Positions 1-11,356 of a DNA stretch of 11,356 nucleotides are shown here, in pieces (positions within the stretch are counted from its first letter, which is position 1; each line of letters starts with the position of its first letter). Origin of the DNA: Pigoraptor vietnamica (Eukaryota > Opisthokonta > Filasterea); NCBI GenBank assembly GCA_943704525.1, contig CALSCQ010001575.1:5365-16720 (forward strand), given 5' to 3'. Below the pieces are notes generated by a model, which worked only from the letters and a program-made list of their open reading frames with translations, was not told the DNA's origin and did not search any database. Both the position numbers and the translations under genes were made by a program.

Positions 1-5
1 GCGTG

Positions 6-27
6 TTTTTTTTTTTTTTTTTTTTTT
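6..27 (+). repeat. Poly-T tract (22 nt)
   Basis: An uninterrupted run of 22 T is followed by a pyrimidine-rich stretch and candidate acceptor AGs at 74-75 and 85-86. It is most simply the polypyrimidine part of an intron whose donor lies left of the window. A similar run sits before the acceptor at 1357. Confidence 0.7.
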
Positions 28-75
28 CCATAAGAATCTCTATTTCTATAACTTTTATTTGGAACGTCGCTCAAG

Positions 76-3000
76 TTGTTGTTGAGTACGGTGCTCACGG
101 CATCTGTTGTGACCGGTTGCCGCAGCATCGCCAACGTAGACGAGGTCATTGCCCCAAACATGGCAGAGAACTTGCGCACAATTCACGCCATTCGCCCCGC
201 GACCTTCGAGGGCGCACCCGAAGCCGACATGAAGCGGAGGATCTACTGCATGACGTCGCACAACGAGAAGGATTGGGGTGAGCATCAAATGGCACGCGCC
301 CGTCTGTTGTGCAATCCACGCAAGCCATTTCAGCTACTTTTGTGAGGCGTCCAGTGACATTGATGCGTCCGAGTGTCATTTTTGGGCAGTCCAGACCTTT
401 GGGGTGTGTGTGAGCTGAAAGTCGGCCGCCGGTCTCTTCAGTGTTGATTGTTTCTGCAGCCGAGAGAGGCCTTATGGCTTCAAAATTGTTGTGAAAACCC
501 CAGAGCCCGAGAACAGCTTACAGAAATGTGGTCAAATTGCACTTGCTAACGCGCGACCATTGCATTGCACGCACGCAGGCGATGTCATGGTGAACTTCCT
601 CAAGCCGTTTCTCGACTCGAAGGGCGCCGCCATGCCGCTCGAGCATGAGAAATTCGGCGCGTGGGATGCCAACAGTCTCAAGACCTTGTACCACAGCGTC
701 GGCGACTACAGCAAGAAGTGGGACGGCATGCCGCCGCGGCCCCATCTGGAGCTTCTCGCCGAGTGCAAGGGGCTGAAGCTGAGGGTGTACGAAGCCGTCG
801 ACGCCAAAGGCGAGCCGTGCGACATCTCGAAGGTCACGAAATACGACAGGAAGGCTCTTGAGCAATCGGCAGCGAACGGCAAGCGGCAGGGACCCCCGCT
901 TTTCGTCACAAGGGCGTCGTTTGTGCTAGACGACACTCCCAGCGGTGGAGAGGAGGCCGATGGTGGGTTTAGGAACTCAAGCCAAGCGGGCATATACTCA
1001 CGCCCGCGCCTGACTATCGTAACCTCAGTCGTGCAATCGTCAGATGATGCGGTTTAATGACACCCTTCACTACTGCAGCCGCGGCGCGCGAGGACGGCGG
1101 GGCCGACCGGCAGCTGGACGAAGAGATGGCCTCCTTCATCAAAGCGGAGATGCACCTCCCCGAGCAAGACGCAGACAAGCCGCTGTTCCTTCGGCTACTT
1201 TTGCGGTCAGTGTTGTCTTTTGTGCACTCAGCGCCGTAGCACTCGCAACCATTTTCTGTGGGACTTTTTTCCTCCCTTTTTTCTTTTTTTGTTTTGGTTT
1301 TTTTTTTTTTTTTTTTTGAGGGCCAGTGTTGACACGTGCATGTTATGCACTCCTCAGGCTTCTCCTCGAGCCCTTCGCGCAAATGGCGCGTAAAATCGCC
1401 CCCCAGTTTCGTGTCGAGCACCTCATTCGTGCCGTCCGCAACACCACGACCAACCCGCCCACTCTCCTGATTGCCGTGGCTGCCGAGGGAGGGCCCGTCA
1501 ACGGTACGTGCTCACACCACAGCAAACTGCCAATTCGTTGTGTTGTCGCGCCCACGTTGCACGCGCCCTTAGCCGCTTTAATTCCGGTCCACGTGTTGCG
1601 GCGCAGGCGACCTTCTCGTGCTGCTCGTCAAGTGCTACCTGCGCGAGGACAGCCAGTTGCAGATGGAGAGCCTCGCCGACTTTCACGCAATGCTCGCGCG
1701 CCAATATGCACTCGGCCGCACACGTCGCTTCCAGCTGTGCGCTCACGAAGCTCCCGATGGCGCGCCCGTGAAGCTCTACGCACTTTCGGGCACTCGCATT
1801 GCCAGCTTCCCTCCGATTTCCGATCTTCTGCCGTCGGGAATTTACGAACTCCCGCGCACGATCGACGCGTCGCGACTGCGGCCTCTTCCCGCGAAGATTA
1901 ACTTTGATACGTTCAACGCCGAGCTGAAACAGGCACGCGAGAAGCGCAATCGCGCGACGAAGCATGCGGTGAGTGAAGTGAGCAGGGTTTGGCGCGATGT
2001 CGGTTGCCGGGGTGGAACGACTTGAATGTTGGCTGTGAACGGACCAGTGGTAGTCTGCAACATCAAGTTGTGAGTGCTCCGGCCGGGTTCCTGTGTCCCG
2101 GCCATTGGGTGACCCTGTTTGTATAAGCTACACGTGGACGTACGTCATGTGCATCCGATGGGTGTCTGGGCGCTTGGCTTTCCACGTTTCGCGCATTCGT
2201 CGCTTAACGTTCACTTGCTGTAGTGCGACACTGACGCCTCCATTGTCCCATACCGTGCACAGAAGCAAGCCCCCATCAGCGCACATGGAAAAACGGATGC
2301 CACCCCTGCTTCGCCAGTCGTACTCAAGCAGCCGGCGATTTGGCAGCAGCAATCGCCTATGGGCAAGAGCGCCGCCGTGGCTGCCATGGCTGACCCTCCG
2401 GCTGTCAGTCTGGCCATGCAGGCGCATTGGCAGCCGCCGGTGGACTGGCAGGCGCTATTGCGGCAGATGCTTGCGGCGGGCAGTCTGCCCGGTCCACCCT
2501 CCGCCGGCGGTCCGGCCCATGCGCAGGCAGTGTCGGTCGTCCCCCTGCTCACGGAGTCGTCGACAGTCATGCAGAAAATTGTGACGCCGCCCGGCGCACG
2601 TGAGCAGGTGCGTTTCAGTCTGTGACTGCAACTGCAACTGTTGTTTGTTGTTGCGGGAAGTGTTTGTGCGCAGCTTGTATTTGCGAGTAACACCACCCCT
2701 TTTCCCCCCTATAGATTCAGTTCACCGGCGCGGTGGCCGAAGGCATTGCGGGCACTGGCAAGCGCAAGAGCACGGCAAGGGATGACCGCACGCCGGTGGG
2801 TCTACCATGTTTTGTGCCACGTGCCGACTTTCCCGGTTGGGCGGGGGGTCGCCGACATTGGTGGATTTGAATGTCAATTGCAAGTCGCGATGGACAGCGA
2901 TGATGGGACTGCACCTCTGTCATTTACTCAACTTCTCACGATAATCTCGTCTGCCGGTGTTTTTTTGCATGTGCCGCGCCCGTTCGTCGCAGAAATACCG

Positions 3001-3908
3001 TCGTACCGACAGTACCCCATCGATCGCCAACGCGCAATATGGTGGCCGGCCTGCTCCGGCCATTGCGTCCGGCTCCGCGCTCTCATTGACGGACATGCTG
3101 CTCAGTCTCGGCTCGACGCCGCCGGCTCCGCAGAGTCTCGGTTTCCCACCAATGCTCCGTGACGACGCGACACTGGACGCACAGGCACGCTTTGCGGCCA
3201 ACGAGCAGGCGCAGACGGCGCACTCTGACGAGCACACGCTGATGGCGCAGCAGCCGGGCCTGGCGACGGCCGAGGAGATTGACATGTTTTTCGACCAGGT
3301 GTGTCTCTCCGCGCCGATATGCGCAAGTTGAACTGTGAACTCAGTGTTGGGGTCATTTTTGCTGTTTTGCGTATGCGCTTACAGTCCGTTGTGCCTCTCT
3401 TACAATTCCCACCATCCACAGCAGGCCAACGGAGCTGTGCTGCCCACCGATCTCGCGCCCATCCCTCTTACAGGGTTCGAGGGCCTGTACCGTCACGATC
3501 TGTTCGATGATCGCCTTCCCAAAGGACCGACGTCGACGGACCATTACACGCCCGCGGTGCGTATTCGTTTGGCGGTCCCGGCGGCGGCTATGAACCACGT
3601 GATGCGTGGACAGTTTTGTGTCTTGTTCTTACCGCCCATGATTGGAAGTGTCTCAATGTGCCGGGTGGCAGCCACGGTATTGACATGTTGTTAACACACC
3701 GAATTTGGTCTGCGAACTGCAGGACGACGAAATGCTCCTGAAGTACGAACTGCTCGGGCCATACTCCGGCAACAGGCTTGAATTGGTCGGCGACGTGTAC
3801 CATCTTCCGGCACTGCCCACGCAGGGCGGGGCCGAACAACCGATGGGCCGGACGCGGCCCCTGCCAGTGGCCACGCGGGCGGCGCCGGGGGGGCCGGTGT
3901 TCTACTAA
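76..3908 (+). CDS. Unrecognised multi-exon protein, 5'-partial (at least 10 exons)
   Basis: I do not recognise this protein. Exons that join in frame are about 76-277, 579-962, 1079-1205, 1358-1503, 1607-1968, 2263-2607, 2715-2795, 2993-3298, 3422-3556 and 3723-3908 (TAA stop), giving about 757 residues. All introns are GT-AG and every phase matches its partner. The first edge is uncertain: an in-frame stop at 49-51 means the exon begins after an acceptor AG at 74-75 or 85-86. Alternatively translation starts at ATG 160, which has A at -3 and G at +4. Residues 1-287 look globular and mixed charged/hydrophobic. Residues ~288-370 have a pattern (ESLADFHAMLARQY ... VKLYALSGTRIASF ... SGIYEL) reminiscent of doublecortin or other ubiquitin-like folds; this is inference only. 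A basic helix-like stretch (AELKQAREKRNRATKH) follows at ~391-406. Residues ~408-700 are Pro/Ala/Gln-rich with short basic patches (GKRKS, KYRR) and are probably disordered. The last exon has a hydrophobic/acidic core, then a Gly/Pro/Arg tail. A two-gene split at the 294-nt intron 1969-2262 is possible but less likely, since exon 5 ends at a good donor and the next exon has no obvious start. Confidence 0.62.
278..578 (+). other. Intron of the unrecognised gene (301 nt)
   Basis: Donor GTGAGC at 278 and acceptor CAG at 576-578. It splits a Gly codon after its first base, so the reading is ...KDWG then DVMVNF... The interior carries T/G-rich stretches and in-frame stops, and I see no separate gene in it. 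Confidence 0.65.
1298..1317 (+). repeat. Poly-T tract (20 nt) in an intron
   Basis: A run of 20 T, preceded by further T/C-rich sequence from about 1265, lies inside the intron 1206-1357, about 40 nt before its CAG acceptor. The length is likely to vary by slippage. Confidence 0.85.
1607..1968 (+). other. Possible ubiquitin/doublecortin-like segment (exon 5 of the unrecognised gene)
   Basis: This exon encodes residues ~288-407. A hydrophobic strand (DLLVLLVKCYL) is followed by a helix-like ESLADFHAMLARQYAL. Then come KLYALSGTRIASF and LLPSGIYEL, which match the order 'basic strand, helix, LYxLxGxxVxSLxxLxxGxxY' seen in doublecortin domains. The match rests on spacing and hydrophobic pattern only. 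The basic FNAELKQAREKRNRATKH stretch at the exon end could be a coiled-coil or nucleic-acid-binding tail. Confidence 0.3.
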
Positions 3909-4058
3909 CCGCGCAACGCCAGTCAGATCTGCTTATTTATTTACCAAAATGCAAACTATTGTAATTGAACAGCCCGACGTGAGAATCACAGTAGCGCACT
4001 GGGCAGATCGGCGTGACGTTCACTTGGCCCTCCCGCCGGCGGAGACTGAACTGGATAG

Positions 4059-4197
<139 letters not shown>

Positions 4198-4236
4198 AAT
4201 GCATGTGTGCTTGCATACATCATGCTTTCGAGACAA

Positions 4237-4242
4237 TTTACT
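4237..4242 (-). terminator. Candidate polyadenylation hexamer AGTAAA (thiolase)
   Basis: AGTAAA, a known weaker variant of AATAAA, lies 57 nt beyond the thiolase stop on the coding strand. The last-exon transporter gene at the right has the same hexamer just beyond its stop. A canonical AATAAA exists much further on at 3936-3941, and using that one would put the CA tract into the thiolase 3' UTR. Confidence 0.35.
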
Positions 4243-4298
4243 GCATTGCGGGGTCGAGTGTCCGGCATTCCAGTCAATGTACGCGCCGCAATAGTTTC

Positions 4299-7474
<3,176 letters not shown>

Positions 7475-7863
7475 TGTGAGAGTGCGGAACTTCGAAAACG
7501 TGCTCGAGTGGCTATATGCTGCAGTCTGGCGGTCTCGTCTTAAGTGTGCTGCGCCTTGACGCTACCCGATTGCTGTAAAGAGCACACAGAGAGCGGAGTG
7601 CGGAGAAACTCTCGATCGCCCACTCACTCGGTCACGTGCGCTCCGTCGGAAGTGGAACATACCGAGAACTCGCAAATACCAAATTGTTACTTGCTGTTAC
7701 TTTGCCCGCACGTGTCCAGCCTTCCCGCACGAAACCTCAATTACGTTCGGCCCATTCACATTCAACGCCCTCGCACGTCTCGCACACACTCTTCCCGTTG
7801 TGCGTCTGTGCGTGTGCTTCTATTTTTGGCAAATGCGCTCATGACATTGGCCGAATACGGGCT
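7475..7863. promoter_or_regulatory. Divergent (bidirectional) promoter region, thiolase / NXPE-like gene
   Basis: This 389 bp spacer lies between two start codons pointing away from each other, so both promoters must lie in it unless an upstream intron is present. It contains a palindromic CACGTG (E-box-like) at 7633-7638, a further CACGTG-like element near 7712, and an inverted CCAAT (ATTGG) near 7846. A TATAT-containing patch near 7512 lies about 40 bp from the thiolase ATG. None of these is proven to function. No convincing coding sequence is seen. Confidence 0.6.
7833..7844 (+). promoter_or_regulatory. Short upstream ORF before the NXPE-like start
   Basis: ATG CGC TCA TGA: a three-codon ORF ending 19 nt before the main ATG. 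It matters only if transcription starts to its left, which is unknown. Confidence 0.35.
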
Positions 7864-7990
7864 ATGGCACCGTCGGGAGCGCTTGAAATGGCGCGTGCGC
7901 ACCGGCGACCGATTGTGCTCGGCCTCGCGCTGGGCATCCTCGTCTTGTGCTTGCACAACTTCTATTTCCGAGCGCCGCCGCCACTCGTAA
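7841..7990 (+). promoter_or_regulatory. Overlapping out-of-frame upstream ORF (49 codons)
   Basis: A second upstream ATG at 7841 opens a frame that runs through the main start codon and ends at 7990. If included in the mRNA it would compete with initiation at 7864. The main ATG has the better context (G at -3 and G at +4). The peptide itself (Arg/Trp/Ser-rich) looks like a frame shadow. Confidence 0.3.
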
Positions 7991-9790
7991 TCTCTCGCAG
8001 CATCTGCGCCATCCAGCCGTTTGTCACGTCCCTTGCGAACACGTCCATACCCGTCGCGATGCGGCGTCCCGGCGGACCCACGCACTCACCACGGCCGGCA
8101 GATGGCTACACTCCGGGCATGGCGCCGGCCATCGACGACGGCCGCTATCCCATCCCCATAATGGACATGGATGCGATCAAGAGATGCGGTGCCATGCCTG
8201 CCGACGCGAACCGCATTCCGCTCTCGGTGTGCAGGAACAGCTCGCAGTTCGACATCAGAGTTTTGCGATACGGCTTCAGCGCGACCGACTCGACGCTGTT
8301 CGAGGTTGTCGTGCGCACGTCCGTAAGAGAAATGGGACCCATCTCGGGTGCGATGCTCGTCGGGACGCTCCAGTGCATGAGCTGTGCGTCGCGCGTGGCG
8401 GCGTGGGAGCCCGCGCCCGTGCAGGCGTTTGCGTACTCGCGCGACAACTGCGACGGGACGTACTTGCTTCTCTTTGAGGGCATATTCGGCGTCACTACCG
8501 AGGCGCAGCGGTGGTCGCTGCAGGTGCGCCTCGATTACGTCAATTATGAGCAGTACGTCTCCGCGGGGCGCCTGTGCTCGCGGACTCTCTCGTCGCTCAT
8601 TCGTTTTATCCCCGACGGCCAAGAGCGGTGCGGCATTCTGCGCTATTACTTCACGCCGTTCTCGGATTTCTCCATCGTGCGATCGACGCCGGCCTTTCGC
8701 CCCGATGTCGTGGAGAGGGACGTCGTGGCCAAGGTTGCTGCGATGCCGGTGTGCCCGGGACTTCAGCGTTACAACGCGAGCGGCCGGTGGTTGATGCGCC
8801 CGCCAGGACCAGCGGACGCCTCGTTTTGTCGCGCGGGGGCTTCGCCAGAGTCGACGGAGTTGTGGTTGCCGCACGACGATTACGTGTGGTGCCCGTACGA
8901 CTGCCGCCTGCGCTTCTACTCTCGCGCGGACATACGCACGTGCGCGGAGCGGCGCGGGATACGCAACGTTCTCCTCGCCGGGGACTCGCGCATGCAGAAC
9001 ACGATGTTTGACCTCGGCCACCGGTTCAAGATGGGCGTGACGTCACTTCCGAAGAACACGGTGTGCTCGAAGAACCCGCTCGAGCCGTGCAGTTTTGAGG
9101 ACAGCGGCGTGACGTTCGACCTGATGTCCGGTTGGGGCTTCTTTGACGGCCGCGAGCCCGAGTGCATCCCGCCAAAGTGCGCGTACGAGGAACTGAACCC
9201 GGACCAGTACTTTCTCACGCGGACGCGAGGCAAGAACAACGCAATTCCGCAGCTGTTGCGGCGGCTGTCGGCCAAGAAGTACGACGTGTTCGTGCTGAGC
9301 GAGGGCATCCACTTGCTCCAGGTGCGCTTCCTTATCTGAAACCAATGTGAACAGCGTTTCCTCTTCTAATCTGGAGTTGAAATGGCAGCTGACGCATCCA
9401 CTCCTCTCACCCCAGCATTTCTTTTCGGCGGAGGACTTTGACGTGCTCATCCGCTCAATCCTCAACGCCGTGCTCAACCACCCGAATCGCCCCCGTTACA
9501 TCACGTACAGCACGTCGGCGGCGTCGATCGACGTGAACCAAAGGTCCCTCAGCGGGTCGCGTGACTCGACGCAGGTGCAGAACCTCAACCGCCTGGCCAT
9601 TCGCGCGCTACGTGAAATGGTCCCCGACGGCCTCGTCCTCGACCAGTTTGCGCTGACGGTGACGCGCGGCCGCGATCGCTTTTACGACGGGCTCCACTTT
9701 TTTCCGGTCGGCAAGAACATCGGAAAGTGCCCGCTCACCGTCGGACGGGACAGCAACCTGCTCTTCTTCAACATTCTCTGCAACGACTGA
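7864..9790 (+). CDS. NXPE-like type II membrane protein with PC-esterase (GDS / DxxH) domain, 2 exons
   Basis: Exons 7864-9321 and 9416-9790 (phase 0, donor GTGCGC, acceptor CAG, intron 94 nt) encode 610 residues. The start is the first in-frame ATG after a stretch without Met and has purine -3 and G +4. A short basic N-tail (ARAHRR) precedes one hydrophobic segment (~16-34, PIVLGLALGILVLCLHNF), typical of a type II signal-anchored Golgi protein. A beta-rich region (~125-235, ending LLLFEGIFGVTTEAQRWSLQVRLDYV) resembles the Ig-like domain of NXPE proteins. Next come CPYDC (343-347), then the nucleophile motif GDSRMQ (373-378; Ser375), and near the end D577-G-L-H580, the paired Asp/His. This GDS plus DxxH layout defines PC-esterase/TBL-type acyltransferases and esterases that act on glycans. 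Possible N-glycosylation sites include NTS (59), NSS (125) and NAS (304). The donor glycan and acyl group cannot be read from sequence. It has only one intron, unlike its neighbours. Confidence 0.88.
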
Positions 9791-9924
9791 GCGGAAAAGG
9801 GGAGAAGGAAGCGGCTTTAGGGTGTCTGCGTGTGGCGTCGATGGACAGCCGACCATGATATGCGAAGCGACGTCGACCCAAACCGCACTCGAAGTGCCGT
9901 GGCGGACGAGGCGCCGTAGCGTCG

Positions 9925-10311
9925 ATGCCGAATCTCCTGACCGTCGCAGAACTGACCCAGCGCAATAACAAGGACGCGGAAGTGTACGTTTCGACGCTGA
10001 AGTGTACGTTTCGAGGACGGGCGGTCGCGTGTGAGGCGTGCGTGCGCGTGCGTGCGCGCTGCGTGTGTGCGTGCGGCTGCGTTTCCAATTTGCAATATGA
10101 TATCGAAGACCATTCCGTGTCGCCCTTTCGCCTACCTACCGTGTTCTGCTCTCGAGCGACGGCAAGGGAATGCGCCCGATTGCAGCGAAAAAGAGTTGAG
10201 AGCAAAGGCGCACAGCCAACCGCACCTTCATTGGTGACTCACAACAACGACCTTCCCAGCCACTCTGAACCAAAGCAGCCTGAAACATACTGCATTTACT
10301 TCAAGCTGTGA
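9925..10311 (+). CDS. Doubtful ORF of 128 codons
   Basis: The ORF starts with ATG at 9925 and ends with TGA. Its first ~25 residues (LTVAELTQRNNKDAEVYVS) loosely recall the start of a cytochrome b5-type domain. The continuation is Cys/Arg/Val-rich and comes from a GTGC repeat, with no heme-binding HPGG-type motif. No space remains for the rest of such a domain before the transporter gene. It may be 3' UTR of the NXPE-like transcript, a gene fragment, or chance. Confidence 0.15.
   Translation: MPNLLTVAELTQRNNKDAEVYVSTLKCTFRGRAVACEACVRVRARCVCACGCVSNLQYDIEDHSVSPFRLPTVFCSRATARECARLQRKRVESKGAQPTAPSLVTHNNDLPSHSEPKQPETYCIYFKL
9974..10013 (+). repeat. 20-bp direct tandem duplication
   Basis: Two adjacent 20-bp units (9974-9993 and 9994-10013), both containing GAAGTGTACGTTTCG, differ at a single base (G at 9978, T at 9998). 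This is a recent local duplication; no function is evident. Confidence 0.95.
10295..10300 (-). terminator. Candidate polyadenylation hexamer AGTAAA (nucleoside transporter)
   Basis: AGTAAA lies 22 nt beyond the transporter stop codon on the minus strand, followed by ATGCAGTATG and a T/G-rich stretch that could act as the downstream element. The thiolase 3' end has the same hexamer followed by T. Confidence 0.35.
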
Positions 10312-10322
10312 GCCGGCTAATT

Positions 10323-11152
10323 CTACAGTAACATCCCGGCGACGTTCGCCGTCATGAAGCACGCGAGCGTCCCCGCGACCATCGCACGCACCGCTATGCG
10401 CGCCAGGTCCCCTCTTCGCTGCGGCGCCATCGCCCCAATGCCCCCAATCTGCACTCCTATAGAGCCGATGTTGGAAAACCCGCACAGAGCATACGTCGAT
10501 ATGACGACAGAGCGCTCCGAGAGGGCGGGGAGGGAGCCAGGCGGCGCAGCTCCGGACGCCATTTTGGCCGCGTTTTCGATGTACTCCTTGAGGTCGACGT
10601 ACGCGATAAATTCGTTGAGAAACGTCTTCTTTCCCAGCAACACGGCGACGGCGCGGCAGTCCTCGATCGGCACCCCCATGAGCCACGCAAACGGCACAAA
10701 GGCATACGATGACACGAGCTCGAACGACAGCTCCGGGCAGCCCACGAGCGAGCCGAGGTAGCCGAGCACCTTGTTGCACAGCGCAAGCAGACCGAGGAAG
10801 GCGATGAGCATCGCCGCGACATTGGCGACGAGCGCAATGCCGTCGGACGCGCCCGCAGCGGCGGCCTCAATCACGCTGTTGTGCTGGGCGACGTCGACCG
10901 CCGAGATCTCGGCGTTCGCACTGGACGCTGCAGTGGCATGGGTCGTCGTGTCACTCGTGTTGGTAGCACCAGGCTCGACGTCTTCAGCGACTGTGGTCAC
11001 GTGCGCGCCCCCGTCCCACTCGCCGGCGCCAGCGCCGTCCCGATCGACCGCGCCCGAAGTGGGCGACACTTTTGTTTCGGGGAACATGAGCTTCGATATG
11101 GCGAGTGCGGCGGGCGCTGACATGACGGACGCGGCGATTAGGTGGTGTGCGG
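10323..11152 (-). CDS. Concentrative nucleoside transporter (SLC28/NupC family), C-terminal exon, 5'-partial
   Basis: Plasma-membrane symporter family that takes up nucleosides with Na+ or H+. The visible exon encodes about 275 residues plus TAG. It begins after a CAG acceptor at 11153-11155 with the last two bases of a split codon; the rest lies to the right. Family signatures in order are HHLIAASVMSAPAALAISKL, GASDGIALVANVAAMLIAFL, LSFELVSSYAFVPFAWLMGV, KKTFLNEFIAYVDL (NEF at 10608-10616), ISTYALCGFSNIGSIGVQIG and AVRAMVAGTLACFMTANVAG. The Glu of NEF and the Asn/Ser of GFSNIGS correspond to nucleoside-contacting residues in the solved bacterial homologue, so the site looks intact. Between MFPET and the next helix lies a ~68-residue Ser/Thr/Asp-rich loop, longer than I recall for animal members. 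The protein ends right after the last helix, without a cytoplasmic tail. Whether it prefers purines or pyrimidines cannot be told here. Confidence 0.95.

Positions 11153-11356
<204 letters not shown>

Larger units (their letters stand above)
9791..10322. other. Convergent intergenic spacer between the NXPE-like and transporter genes
   Basis: 532 bp hold both 3' ends. Visible contents are a 20-bp tandem duplication (9974-10013), a GTGC-rich low-complexity stretch (about 10034-10080), a candidate minus-strand polyadenylation hexamer (10295-10300) and one doubtful plus-strand ORF. I see no AATAAA on the plus strand just after the NXPE-like stop. Confidence 0.7.

Noticed and set aside
1044-1319. 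Plus-strand ORF from ATG 1044 as a separate small gene
   Set aside because: It is Arg/Gly-rich, then Phe-rich from the poly-T tract, and overlaps an exon in another frame whose splice phases fit both neighbours.
8086-9021. 311-codon antisense ORF inside the NXPE-like gene
   Set aside because: It is a shadow created by G/C at third positions. Its composition is Arg/His-rich and featureless, while the sense strand has clear motifs.

Overview
This is nuclear DNA from a GC-rich, intron-rich eukaryote, most likely a unicellular protist. The genes are interrupted by 79-349 nt GT-AG introns, exons strongly favour G/C at third positions, and introns and spacers carry poly-T and long TG/CA tracts. 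The gene set (PTS2-targeted peroxisomal thiolase, concentrative nucleoside transporter, NXPE-like membrane protein) does not fix the lineage. An acanthamoebid-type amoebozoan or a unicellular relative of animals are both possible; this is inference, and no rRNA or marker gene is present to settle it.

Layout. (1) Positions ~76-3908, plus strand: at least ten exons of one unrecognised gene of about 757 visible residues, cut at its 5' end. Its first half looks globular and contains a possible doublecortin/ubiquitin-fold segment. Its second half is Pro/Ala/Gln-rich and made of exons whose introns are all phase 0. (2) 3909-4298: convergent spacer with a perfect (TG)51 tract. (3) 4299-7474, minus strand: a complete 13-exon gene for a 424-residue peroxisomal 3-ketoacyl-CoA thiolase with an N-terminal PTS2 signal; the splice solution closes exactly and all catalytic motifs are intact. 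Its second intron holds a ~240 bp alternating purine-pyrimidine repeat. (4) 7475-7863: a 389 bp divergent spacer that must hold both promoters. (5) 7864-9790, plus strand: a two-exon gene for a 610-residue type II membrane protein of the NXPE/PC-esterase kind, with GDS and DxxH motifs, probably a Golgi glycan O-acyltransferase or esterase. (6) 9791-10322: convergent spacer with a 20-bp tandem duplication and one doubtful ORF. (7) 10323-11152, minus strand: the last exon of a concentrative nucleoside transporter (SLC28/NupC family). Its upstream intron runs into a (CA)51 tract that reaches almost to the window end.

The genes do not form a pathway or an operon. They are independent eukaryotic transcription units in alternating orientation, with two convergent gene pairs and one divergent pair. 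I see no RNA gene, transposon, CRISPR array or prokaryotic system. The least explained item is the unrecognised gene at the left. The splice-site pattern (donor GTGNGT with invariant +5 G) and the near-identical lengths of two perfect dinucleotide tracts are also worth a second look.
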